Shown piece after piece: positions 48,742 through 57,154 of a stretch of 64,000 nt of DNA. The stretch is from Pelomonas parva (GTDB lineage Bacteria > Pseudomonadota > Gammaproteobacteria > Burkholderiales > Burkholderiaceae_C), in contig NZ_JBIGHV010000005.1 in assembly GCF_043555835.1 (NCBI RefSeq), forward strand, positions 186,001 through 250,000, written 5' to 3'. The position numbers and the translations under genes were made by a program. The first letter of the stretch is position 1. Each line of letters starts with the position of its first letter. The notes under the pieces were generated by a model that made no database searches, was not told where the DNA came from, and was given only the letters and a program-made list of their open reading frames with translations.

Positions 48742-49632
48742 TCAGGGCGGCGGCAGGAAGCGGCTGCCATCGCGTGCGCGCAGCGCCTGGGCCAGCCGCG
48801 CCGCCAGCGCCTGTGCGGCAGGCGCCTCCCGTTCGGCGCGCGAGCCATGGCAGCCGTCGCCGCGCAGGCAAGTCAACCAGACGTCCGGGTCACGCTCGTC
48901 GCAGGCCAGGCCGAACTGGCAGGGCAGCAGGCGCAGCGCGGCCTGGGCGGTGGCGCGGCCGTCCTCGTCATCGAAGCGCTGGCCGTCGAAGTACAGCACC
49001 GCTTCGCCGCCGATGCGGCGCAGCAACAGGCGCTCGCCGAGTTCATCCAGCAGCAGCGCGTCGGGCCGCGCGAAGACAGCCTGCAGCAGCGCGGCGTCGT
49101 CGAGGTCGGACTGCTGCACGGCCAGCAGCGGGTCGCCGCCGGGCTCGTCGGCGGCCACGTTGACGAAGGCCAGCCACTCGGCGCTGGCGAACTGGCTGCA
49201 GCCCGCCGCGAGCGCCGACTGGCGCGCCACGGCGCGCTGGTGGCGGGCGTCGTTGCGGTCGGGCTGGCTGATGGTCTGAAGGGCGGCCAGGTCGGCACAG
49301 CGCCGTGCCAGCGCTCGGGCATAGAGGCGCCCGCCCAGGTCGCGCTGCGCAAGCGCGGCCAGCAGGCTGGCGCGCAGCTCGGTCTCGGGTGCTTCGAGCA
49401 GGCCGGGCAGGCCGATGACGGCTGTCTCGGTTGGCGCGGGCGATGCCGCCGGCAGCACGGTCACAGCCGGCGGTGGCGCGGCGTCCGCGAGGGCAGGCGC
49501 CAGCGTGGCGACCGCTGCCCGGGGCGGCGCCTCTGCATCGACTGAGGTCGGGCTCAACCACGCCCAGGCCAGCAGCGCGACCCCCAGCACCAGGGCCGCC
49601 GGCGGCGCGATCACCAGACCGCTTGCGGCCAT
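48742..49632 (-). CDS. Membrane-anchored protein of unknown function
   Basis: This 296-residue protein has one N-terminal hydrophobic helix (LVIAPPAALVLGVALLAWAW), an Ala/Pro-rich linker (about residues 30-75) and a helical C-terminal domain. The domain has a Cys pattern (LPCQFGLACDERDPDVWLTC, then GDGC) that could form disulphides or bind a metal. I do not recognise a function. The ATG at 49632 lies inside the arabinanase gene. A GTG at 49614 would give a GTGA overlap with the arabinanase stop and an N-terminus only six residues shorter; either may be used. Confidence 0.65.
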   Translation of the reverse strand: MAASGLVIAPPAALVLGVALLAWAWLSPTSVDAEAPPRAAVATLAPALADAAPPPAVTVLPAASPAPTETAVIGLPGLLEAPETELRASLLAALAQRDLGGRLYARALARRCADLAALQTISQPDRNDARHQRAVARQSALAAGCSQFASAEWLAFVNVAADEPGGDPLLAVQQSDLDDAALLQAVFARPDALLLDELGERLLLRRIGGEAVLYFDGQRFDDEDGRATAQAALRLLPCQFGLACDERDPDVWLTCLRGDGCHGSRAEREAPAAQALAARLAQALRARDGSRFLPPP

Positions 49633-50576
49633 CCGTCCGAGCCCCAGGTCACATTGCCGATGAACAGCACCGGCGCGCCGTTGTTGTTCGCGTCGTAGGC
49701 ATGCCAGGCCATCACCGAGCCGTCGGCCAGCAGCGACTGCCCGCCCGGGCCCTTGAAGCGCGAGCCGCTGGACGCGATAACGGTGCCGCCGCCGGACATC
49801 ATCGATTTGCCGGCCTTGTCCGTGTACGGCCCGGTGATCGAGGTCGAGCGGCCGACGGTGATGTAGTAGGTGCTGCTCGCGCCCTTGCAGCAGGCGCCCT
49901 TGGAGGCGAACAGGTAGTACCAGCTGCCGCGGCGCACGACCATGCCGTTCTCGATGCCGTTGGCCGTGTCGCGGGCGATGTTGACGAGGCCGCCGGTGGG
50001 CGGCTTCAGGTTCACCTTGCTGACCCGCGTGATGTAGATGCCGTTCCAGAACGAGCCGAACACCAGGTAGGGGTCGCCGTTGGCGGCCAGCGTGAAGGCC
50101 GGGTCGATGGCGTTGTAGCCGTCGCCGGCCTTGGAGGTCAGGATGGCGCCCTGGTCCACCCACTGGCCCGCCGCGATGCCGCCGGCCGAGGTCGTCAGGC
50201 CGATGGCCGACTTCTGCGAGCCGAAGCTGGAGATGGCGTAGTAGCAATAGCCCCGGCCGCCGTACTCACCGCAGCCGGGCGCCCAGACCATGGCGGTCTT
50301 GTTGCTCGGCAGGTAGTTCCTCCACCAGGCCAGGCCGCCGCTGAAGATGGGGCCGCCCTGGGTCCAGCTCGTGCCGTTGCTGGAGTACTTGACGCCGATC
50401 CCGCCGTTGTCGGTGGTCTCGAACAGCCACCAGGTCGAGCTGGTCTTGTAGAGGTGGGGATCGTGGGTGCCGATGGCGCCGGTCAGCGTCCAGGGGGCGG
50501 CGTGGCTGGCGGCCAGGCCGGCCGCGAGGGCGCAGCCGGCGGCCAAGCGCATCAGGCGCTTCAGGGTCAGGAACAT
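49611..50576 (-). CDS. Secreted GH43 arabinan endo-1,5-alpha-L-arabinanase
   Basis: This 321-residue glycoside hydrolase has a signal peptide (about residues 1-27, ending SHA) and the five-bladed propeller pattern of GH43 arabinanases. The catalytic base Asp lies in GTHDPHLYK, the pKa-modulating Asp in YNAIDPAF, and the acid Glu in NGIENGMVVRR. The SKGACCKG block is typical of these enzymes. It should cut plant arabinan outside the cell. It stands alone, without visible arabinose genes, and is followed by a coupled unknown gene. Confidence 0.88.
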   Translation of the reverse strand: MFLTLKRLMRLAAGCALAAGLAASHAAPWTLTGAIGTHDPHLYKTSSTWWLFETTDNGGIGVKYSSNGTSWTQGGPIFSGGLAWWRNYLPSNKTAMVWAPGCGEYGGRGYCYYAISSFGSQKSAIGLTTSAGGIAAGQWVDQGAILTSKAGDGYNAIDPAFTLAANGDPYLVFGSFWNGIYITRVSKVNLKPPTGGLVNIARDTANGIENGMVVRRGSWYYLFASKGACCKGASSTYYITVGRSTSITGPYTDKAGKSMMSGGGTVIASSGSRFKGPGGQSLLADGSVMAWHAYDANNNGAPVLFIGNVTWGSDGWPQAVW

Positions 50577-50786
50577 GGGTTGTCTCCGGTGTCGTTGGCG
50601 GCCGCCTCGTCGTGCAGCCTGCAGAAATTAAACATGACTATTTCCGCGCCGTAACCTCGCGGTAACGCCGATTCAGGAGTTGATATCACTTAAAAGTAAT
50701 ACTTAAACTTTTATGCCGGAAGCGTTTACAGCGCGGTGGCGTTGGCGGGCGGGGTGGGTGCCGGGGCGGCTTCCTACAATGCCGCG
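50577..50786. promoter_or_regulatory. AT-rich divergent promoter region (arabinanase / dnaE)
   Basis: This 210-base gap has a sharply AT-rich segment around 50680-50715. It holds the palindrome AAGTATTACTT (50694-50704) nested within AAAAGT...ACTTTT (50692-50712), a plausible operator for the arabinanase gene. Nearer dnaE there is a TACAAT at 50775-50780, only 6 bases before the dnaE ATG, with no convincing -35 box. Confidence 0.5.
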
Positions 50787-53700
50787 ATGCCCGAGACCGC
50801 CGTCCAAGATTCGCCAGACCTTCCCTTCGTCCACCTGCGCATGCACACCGAGTATTCGGTCGTCGACGGCACGCTGCGCACCGATGACGCCGCCGATGCG
50901 GCGGCTGCGGACGGCCAGGTGGCGGCGGCCATCACCGACCTGGCCAACCTCTTCGGCGGCATCAAGTTCTACAGCGCGATGCGCAAGAAGGGCGTGCAGC
51001 CCATCCTGGGCGCCGACTGCTGGCTGGAGACCGAGGCCACCGACAAGCCGCCCACGCGGCTGCTGCTGCTGGTGCAGGACAAGCAGGGCTATCTCAACCT
51101 CAGTGAGCTGCTGTCGCGCGCCTGGATTCAGAACGTGCAGCGCAACCAGGCCTGCCTGAAGTGGGAGTGGTTGGTGGAGCTGGGCGAGGGCTTGATCTGC
51201 CTGTCCGGCGCGCAGCATGGCGGCGTGGGCCAGGCGCTGATGCAGGGCGACAAGGCGCGGGCGCGGGACTGGGGGCAGCGCCTGTCGGCCGTGTTCCCGA
51301 ACCGCTTCTACATCGAGCTGCAACGCGCCGGCCTGCCCGGCCAGGAGGCGCTCGTTCAGGCCAGCGTGCCGCTCGCGGCCGAGCTGGGGCTGCCGGTGGT
51401 GGCGACCCACCCGATCCAGTTCCTCGGCGAGGACGACTTCGAGGCCCACGAGGCGCGTGTTTGCGTGGCTGAGGGCGAGACGCTGGCCAACCCCAAGCGC
51501 ATCAAGCGCTTCCTGCCCAGCCAGTACTTCAAGACGCAGGCGCAGATGCGCGCGCTGTTCAAGGACATCCCGAGCGCCATCCAGAACACCGTCGAGATCG
51601 CGCGCCGCTGCTCGCTGAGCCTGGTGCTGGGCAAGCCACAGCTGCCCAACTTCCCGACGCCGCTGCTGGATGACGGCACGCCCATGCCGATGGAGCAGTA
51701 TTTCCGCGAGCTGAGCCATGAGGGGCTGGTCGGACGGCTGGTGCACCTCTTCCCGAACGAGGCCGAGCGCGAGAAGGAGCGGCCGCGCTACGTCGAGCGG
51801 CTGGACTTCGAGCTGAACACCATCATCAAGATGGGCTTCCCGGGCTACTTCCTGATCGTGTCGGACTTCATCCGCTGGGCCAAGGAGAACGGCTGCCCGG
51901 TCGGCCCGGGCCGGGGCTCGGGCGCGGGCTCGCTGGTGGCCTACGCGCTGCTCATCACGGACCTGGACCCGCTGAAGTACAACCTGCTGTTCGAGCGCTT
52001 CCTGAACCCCGAGCGGGTCTCGATGCCCGACTTCGACATCGACTTCTGCCAGGGCAACCGCGACCGGGTCATCGACTACGTCAAGGACAAGTACGGCCGC
52101 CCGGCGGTCAGCCAGATCGCGACGTTCGGCACCATGGCCGCCAAGGCCGCGCTGCGCGACATCGGCCGCGTGCTGGGCATGGGCTTCGGCCATGTGGACA
52201 GCATCGCCAAGCTCATCCCCGCGCCGCCGGGCAAGACGGTGACGCTGGCCAAGCTGCCGCCGAACTTCGACCCCGACAAGGCCAAGATGATCTACGCGCG
52301 CCACGAGGCGCCGGAGCTGGAGGAGCGCGAGAGAAGCGACGAGGAAGTGGCCGAGCTGCTCAAGCTCGCGGCCAAGGTGGAAGGCATGGTGCGCAACATC
52401 GGCATGCATGCCGGCGGCGTGCTGATCGCGCCGGGCAAGATCACCGACTTCTGCCCGCAGTACCAGCAGCCCGGTTCCACCAGCGCGGTCAGCCAGTTCG
52501 ACAAGGACGACGTGGAGGCCATCGGCCTGGTGAAGTTCGACTTCCTGGGCCTGGCGACGCTGACCATCCTGGAGCTGGCCAAGGACTTCATCGTCGCCCG
52601 CTACCCGGACCGCAAGGGCTTCGACTGGGCCAATGTGCCGCTGGTCGACAAGAAGGTGTTCGACCTGTTCGGCAAGGGCCTGTCGGAGAGCGTGTTCCAG
52701 TTTGAATCGCCCGGCATGCAGCGTCTGCTGAAGGATGCCAAGCCGTCGCGCTTCGAGGACTTGATCGCGCTGGTGTCGCTGTACCGGCCGGGGCCCATGG
52801 ACCTGATCCCGTCCTTCGTCGCGCGCAAGCACGGCAAGGAGACCATCGAGTACCCGCACCCGCTGCTGGGCCAGGTGTTGGAGGAGACCTATGGCGTCTT
52901 CGTCTACCAGGAGCAGGTCATGCAGGCGGCCCAGGTGCTGGGCGGCTACAGCCTCGGCGGCGCCGACATGCTGCGCCGCGCGATGGGCAAGAAGAAGGCC
53001 GATGAAATGGCCGCCCATCGCGCGATGTTCCGCAAGGGCGCTGCGGAAAAGGGCATCAACGAGGAGAAGGCCGACGAGGTCTTCGACCTGATGGAGAAGT
53101 TCGCGGGCTACGGCTTCAACAAGTCGCACGCCGCCGCCTACGCCTTGCTGTCGTATCACACGGCCTGGCTGAAGACGCACTACACGGCCGAGTTCTACGC
53201 CGCGAACATGACCATCGAAATGGACGACACCGACAAGCTCAAGGTGTTGCTCAACGATGCCAAGATCTTCGGCATCGAGTTCCAGTCGCCCTGCGTGAAC
53301 AAAGGCGTGTACCGCTTCGAGCCGATCACCAATCGGCTGGTGAACTACGGCCTGGGCGCCGTCAAGGGTACGGGCCGTGGAGCCATCGAGGCCATCGTCG
53401 CGGCGCGCGAAGCCGGCGGGCCGTTCCTGAGCTTCTACGACTTCTGCCTGCGCGTGGATCGCAAGTCGGTCAACAAGCGCGCTGTGGAGGCGCTCATCAA
53501 GGCCGGCGCCTTCGACAGCCTCAACCCCGAGCGTCACAAGCTGCTGGCCAGCGTCGGTCGCGGCTACACGCATGCCGAGACGCAGGAGGCCAATGCAGAC
53601 CAGGGCGGACTGTTCGACTTCGGCGACTCCCACGCAGCCTCGCATGTCGAGCCCGACCTCGTCGACGCGGCCGTATGGAGCATCAAGGAGCGGCTGTCGC

Positions 53701-54344
53701 TGGAGAAGACGGCGATCGGCTTCTATCTGTCGGGCCACCTGTTCGACCACGGCGGGGCCGAGGTACGGCGCATCGTCAAGCGCCAGATTGCCGACCTGCA
53801 GGACAGCCGCGAGCCCACGCTGGTGGCCGGCATCGTCAGCGACATGCGCGTCATCAACGGCCAGCGCGGCCGCGTCGCCATCTTCAAGATCGATGACAAG
53901 AGCGACGCCATCGAGGCTGTCGCCAACGAGGAGCTGCTGAATGCCAACAAGGACTTGCTCGCCGAGGACGAGCTGATCATTGCCCAGGGCAAGGTGCAGA
54001 ACGACCGCTTCTCCGGCGGCCTGCGCATGAACGTGCAGGCCGTGTGGGGCCTGGCCGCCGCGCGTGCCAAGTTCGGCCGTCACCTGCTGCTGGCCAACGC
54101 AGGTTCGGCGGGCTTGATCAAGGAACTGGTCGAGCGCTTTCCGCCGCGCGATGTCGAGATGGAGGAGGGCGGCACGCGCAAGCTCGGCCTGCCGGTGCGC
54201 GTGTCGGTCAAGGCCGAGCCCGAGGGCGACAAGGTCGGCGCACGCTGGCTGGTAGAGCTGGGCGAGGCCAGCCGCTTCTGGCCCGCCGACGAGGCGATGG
54301 CCAAACTGGGCGCCGCGGCTGAGGTCATTTACGAGGTGGGATGA
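50787..54344 (+). CDS. dnaE: DNA polymerase III alpha subunit
   Basis: This is the 1185-residue replicative polymerase. The N-terminal PHP domain starts FVHLRMHTEYSVVDG. The palm has the catalytic Asp pair in PDFDIDFCQGNRDRVIDYV, and the family blocks GPGRGSGAGSLVAYAL and GYGFNKSHAAAYALLSY are present. OB and C-terminal regions follow. The only usable start before the PHP domain is the ATG at 50787 (MPETAVQDSPDLP). It lacks a Shine-Dalgarno sequence. The extra 17 codons upstream are not supported. Confidence 0.97.
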   Translation: MPETAVQDSPDLPFVHLRMHTEYSVVDGTLRTDDAADAAAADGQVAAAITDLANLFGGIKFYSAMRKKGVQPILGADCWLETEATDKPPTRLLLLVQDKQGYLNLSELLSRAWIQNVQRNQACLKWEWLVELGEGLICLSGAQHGGVGQALMQGDKARARDWGQRLSAVFPNRFYIELQRAGLPGQEALVQASVPLAAELGLPVVATHPIQFLGEDDFEAHEARVCVAEGETLANPKRIKRFLPSQYFKTQAQMRALFKDIPSAIQNTVEIARRCSLSLVLGKPQLPNFPTPLLDDGTPMPMEQYFRELSHEGLVGRLVHLFPNEAEREKERPRYVERLDFELNTIIKMGFPGYFLIVSDFIRWAKENGCPVGPGRGSGAGSLVAYALLITDLDPLKYNLLFERFLNPERVSMPDFDIDFCQGNRDRVIDYVKDKYGRPAVSQIATFGTMAAKAALRDIGRVLGMGFGHVDSIAKLIPAPPGKTVTLAKLPPNFDPDKAKMIYARHEAPELEERERSDEEVAELLKLAAKVEGMVRNIGMHAGGVLIAPGKITDFCPQYQQPGSTSAVSQFDKDDVEAIGLVKFDFLGLATLTILELAKDFIVARYPDRKGFDWANVPLVDKKVFDLFGKGLSESVFQFESPGMQRLLKDAKPSRFEDLIALVSLYRPGPMDLIPSFVARKHGKETIEYPHPLLGQVLEETYGVFVYQEQVMQAAQVLGGYSLGGADMLRRAMGKKKADEMAAHRAMFRKGAAEKGINEEKADEVFDLMEKFAGYGFNKSHAAAYALLSYHTAWLKTHYTAEFYAANMTIEMDDTDKLKVLLNDAKIFGIEFQSPCVNKGVYRFEPITNRLVNYGLGAVKGTGRGAIEAIVAAREAGGPFLSFYDFCLRVDRKSVNKRAVEALIKAGAFDSLNPERHKLLASVGRGYTHAETQEANADQGGLFDFGDSHAASHVEPDLVDAAVWSIKERLSLEKTAIGFYLSGHLFDHGGAEVRRIVKRQIADLQDSREPTLVAGIVSDMRVINGQRGRVAIFKIDDKSDAIEAVANEELLNANKDLLAEDELIIAQGKVQNDRFSGGLRMNVQAVWGLAAARAKFGRHLLLANAGSAGLIKELVERFPPRDVEMEEGGTRKLGLPVRVSVKAEPEGDKVGARWLVELGEASRFWPADEAMAKLGAAAEVIYEVG

Positions 54345-54372
54345 GGCCCGCCATCGGCGATGATTTCGCCCG

Positions 54373-55659
54373 ATGCTGCAAGCCGTGCCCAGACCCCTCG
54401 CGGGGCTCATCCGCTCGCAGCCGGTCACGGGCCTGATCCTGACCGGCGGCGGCGCGCGTGCGGCCTACCAGGTGGGCGTGCTGGCGGCCATCGCGCAGTT
54501 GCGCCGCGATGCCGGCGTGACGGCCAATCCGTTTCCCATCATCAGCGGCACGTCGGCCGGCGGCATCAACGCGTCGGCGCTGGCCTGCCATGCCGATGAC
54601 TTCGACGCCGCCGTCGACGGCCTGCTGCATCTCTGGCAGGGCCTGCATGTCGAGAGCATCTATCGCGCCGATGCCTTCGAGGCGGTGAAGAGCGGCGCGC
54701 GCTGGCTGAGCATGATCAGCCTGGGCTGGGCCCTCGCCCGCTGGACGCGCAGCCGCCCGCGCAGCCTGCTCGACAACACACCGCTGCGCACGCTGCTGGG
54801 CCGCTACCTGGACATGGATCGCATCGAGGCCATGCTGGACGGCGGCCACCTGCGCGCGCTGGCGCTGACCGGCTCCAGCTACAGCTCGGGCCAGCACGTC
54901 ACCTTCTTCCAGACACGCCACCACATCGTGCCCTGGCTGCGCGAACAGCGCATGGCCGTGCAGACCCAGCTGTCGCTGGGTCATCTCATGGCCTCGGCGG
55001 CGATTCCTTTCATCTTCCCGGCCGAATCGCTGGAGCTGGAAGGCATTGCCGAATGGTTCGGCGACGGCTCCATGCGCCAGAGCGCGCCGATCTCGCCGGC
55101 CGTGCACCTGGGCGCCGAGCGCGTGCTCGTCATCGGCGCCGGCCGCATGAAGGAGCCCGAGGGCCGCCGTGTCGACACGGGCGAGGCGCATCCCAGCATG
55201 GCGCAGATCGCCGGCCATGCGCTGTCGAACATTTTCCTGGACGCGCTGGCCGTGGACGTGGAGCGGCTGCGCCGCATCAACCGCACGCTGGCCTTGCTGC
55301 CGCGCGAGGCGCGTGCCGCGACAGCGCTGCGCTCCATCGAGCTGCTCGTCATTGCGCCCAGCCGCCGCCTGGACGACCTGGCCGGCGAGCACCAGGCCAG
55401 CCTGCCCAAGTCCGTGCGCGCGATGCTGCGGGCCTTCGGCGTCAGCGGCAAGGGCAAGACGACCAGCGGCTCAGCGCTGGTGAGCTATCTGCTGTTCGAA
55501 CCCAGCTTCATCGGCGAGCTGATCAACCTGGGCATGAGCGACACGCTGGCCAAGCGGGCCGAGGTGCAGCGCTTCTTCGGCTGGCCGGCGCGCGCGCCGC
55601 AGATCGACCCGGCGGTGCTGCGGCGTACACGCTCGGCCGGTTTTGCGGCGGGGGTCTGA
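54373..55659 (+). CDS. Patatin-like phospholipase
   Basis: This 428-residue Ser/Asp-dyad lipid acyl hydrolase has the oxyanion loop GGGARAAY, the nucleophile Ser in GTSAGGIN and the catalytic Asp in FGDGSMRQ. It resembles the RssA/YjjU-type proteins with a long C-terminal extension. There is no signal peptide, so it is probably cytoplasmic or peripheral on the inner membrane. It starts 28 bases after dnaE, and its stop is directly followed by the ATG of the GH5 gene. Confidence 0.9.
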   Translation: MLQAVPRPLAGLIRSQPVTGLILTGGGARAAYQVGVLAAIAQLRRDAGVTANPFPIISGTSAGGINASALACHADDFDAAVDGLLHLWQGLHVESIYRADAFEAVKSGARWLSMISLGWALARWTRSRPRSLLDNTPLRTLLGRYLDMDRIEAMLDGGHLRALALTGSSYSSGQHVTFFQTRHHIVPWLREQRMAVQTQLSLGHLMASAAIPFIFPAESLELEGIAEWFGDGSMRQSAPISPAVHLGAERVLVIGAGRMKEPEGRRVDTGEAHPSMAQIAGHALSNIFLDALAVDVERLRRINRTLALLPREARAATALRSIELLVIAPSRRLDDLAGEHQASLPKSVRAMLRAFGVSGKGKTTSGSALVSYLLFEPSFIGELINLGMSDTLAKRAEVQRFFGWPARAPQIDPAVLRRTRSAGFAAGV

Positions 55660-56898
55660 ATGGTATTCAAAGGCAACCACAGAGGCACTGAGACACAGAG
55701 GTCTTCAATCAAGCCGGTGTCTCTGTGTCTCTGCGCCTCTGTGGTTGCATTGCTGTATGGGCTCCTTGCCGTTCCGGCGCAGGCGGCCGACATCGCCTTC
55801 TGGGACACACCGCGCCACGGCGGCAACAGCTTCAACGGCAAGCCGCCCGACGAGGCCTACTTCCGTGCGCTCCGGGCCACCGGCGCCACGTGGGTGCGGC
55901 TGACCTTCTCGAAGTGGAAGGGTCAGGGCCGCGACTTCCTGATCGGCGATGCGGACGACTACCGAGGCATTCCGGCGGAGGACCTGGCGCTGCTGCGCCA
56001 GGCGATGGATGCGGCCGGTGCGGCGGGCATCAAGGTCGTGCTGGTGCCGCTGTCCCTGCCCGGCAACCGCTGGGTGCAGCACAACCAGGACAAGCAGGAC
56101 GACCGGCTCTGGAAGGACCGCCGGTACTGGGCGCAGTCCGCCGCTTTCTGGCGCGACCTGGCCGTGGCCGTCAAGGACCACCCGGCCCTGGCGGGCTACA
56201 ACCTGCTCAACGAGCCGACGCCCGAGAAGGGCATGGGGCTGGACGAACAGGCCACGCCCGAGGTGCGCCAGGCCTGGTACGCCACCCACAAGGGCACGAC
56301 ACGCGATCTGCCGGCGTTCTACGGGCAACTGATCGCCGCGATCCGCGCGGTCGATGCGGACACGCCGTTGATGCTCGACGGCGGCTGGTACGCGCATGCG
56401 TGGAGCCTGAGCTACTGGACGCTGCTGACGGACGCGAAGCTGCTCTATGCCTTCCACATGTACGAGCCCTGGAACCTCACCAGCGCTCCGCAGATCAAGC
56501 GCAAGCCGCAGCTGCGCTATCCCGGCGCCGAGGTGACCTGGGGCGGCAGGACGCTGAGCTTCGACAAGGCGGCGATGCAGCGGTTCCTGGGCGTGCCGTT
56601 CGCGTGGGCCAAGGCCAACGGCGTGCCGGCGAATCGAGTGGTGGCGGGTGAGCTGGGCTGCGTGCGCGTCTGGACAGATTGCGGCGCCTACCTGGCTGAC
56701 GTGCTCGACACGCTGAACAGCCACGGCGCGCACTGGGCTTTCTACAGCTTCCGCGAGGACGTCTGGGAAGGCATGGACTACGAAATCCCGCCCGCATTTC
56801 CCGCCGGCCAGGTGTACTACCTGCGGGAGCAGGGCAAGGGCGCCAGGGTGCCGCTGGACAGCCCGCTGATGGGGGTCATCCGGAGCCGGATGCGCTAG
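55660..56898 (+). CDS. GH5-like glycanase whose signal peptide is encoded by a palindromic repeat
   Basis: This 412-residue exported protein has a cellulase-type (GH5) TIM barrel. The acid/base Glu lies in YNLLNEPTPEKG, the nucleophile Glu in VVAGELGC, and HMYEPW is a conserved His block. The substrate is unknown (beta-glucan or mannan). The N-terminus MVFKGNHRGTETQRSS is followed by the hydrophobic core SLCLCASVVALLYGLLAV, ending AQA. Residues about 5-30 are encoded by a 76-base palindromic repeat. The ATG directly follows the patatin stop. Starts inside the repeat would leave too short a signal peptide. Confidence 0.82.
   Translation: MVFKGNHRGTETQRSSIKPVSLCLCASVVALLYGLLAVPAQAADIAFWDTPRHGGNSFNGKPPDEAYFRALRATGATWVRLTFSKWKGQGRDFLIGDADDYRGIPAEDLALLRQAMDAAGAAGIKVVLVPLSLPGNRWVQHNQDKQDDRLWKDRRYWAQSAAFWRDLAVAVKDHPALAGYNLLNEPTPEKGMGLDEQATPEVRQAWYATHKGTTRDLPAFYGQLIAAIRAVDADTPLMLDGGWYAHAWSLSYWTLLTDAKLLYAFHMYEPWNLTSAPQIKRKPQLRYPGAEVTWGGRTLSFDKAAMQRFLGVPFAWAKANGVPANRVVAGELGCVRVWTDCGAYLADVLDTLNSHGAHWAFYSFREDVWEGMDYEIPPAFPAGQVYYLREQGKGARVPLDSPLMGVIRSRMR
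55673..55748. repeat. Long palindromic repeat (28-bp arms) inside a gene start
   Basis: The arms 55673-55700 and 55721-55748 are complementary at 26 of 28 positions, around a 20-base loop. The arms consist of CACAGAGGCACTGAGACACA-type sequence. I recall translated versions (HRGTETQR and LCASV) recurring across unrelated bacterial genomes as a dispersed inverted repeat; this is memory, not a search. Here both arms are in frame with the GH5 gene. Confidence 0.88.
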
Positions 56899-57154
56899 CT
56901 CCGTAGGCCTGACCCGCCACACGCAGGCCGGCGCCCGAGAGCTTGATCGCCGTGGCCGAGCGTATGCCCGGCACGCGCTTCATCAAATCGGCCCAGTCCG
57001 CGAACGGGCGCGCGTCCAGCAGGCGTTGAACCAAAGCCGGCCCGAGGCCGGGCAGGGATTCGAGCTGGGCGCGCTTGGCCGTGTTCGCCTCGACCTCGGC
57101 CTGTTGAGCCAGGGCGGGCGTCGCCGCCCACAGCAACAGGCTGCGGCGCCTCAT
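56876..57154 (-). CDS. Exported helix-hairpin-helix protein (ComEA-like)
   Basis: This 92-residue protein has a short signal peptide (MRRRSLLLWAATPALA) and one helix-hairpin-helix pair (NTAKRAQLESLPGLGPALVQ, then FADWADLMKRVPGIRSATAIKL), as in the DNA-binding part of ComEA. It may bind DNA in the periplasm. It overlaps the converging GH5 gene by 23 bases, and its ATG overlaps the msbA stop (ATGA). Confidence 0.82.
   Translation of the reverse strand: MRRRSLLLWAATPALAQQAEVEANTAKRAQLESLPGLGPALVQRLLDARPFADWADLMKRVPGIRSATAIKLSGAGLRVAGQAYGASASGSG

Noticed and set aside
50703..54428. Very long minus-strand open frame opposite dnaE
   Set aside because: Its composition is that of a GC-rich antisense frame. 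dnaE on the plus strand is unmistakable.
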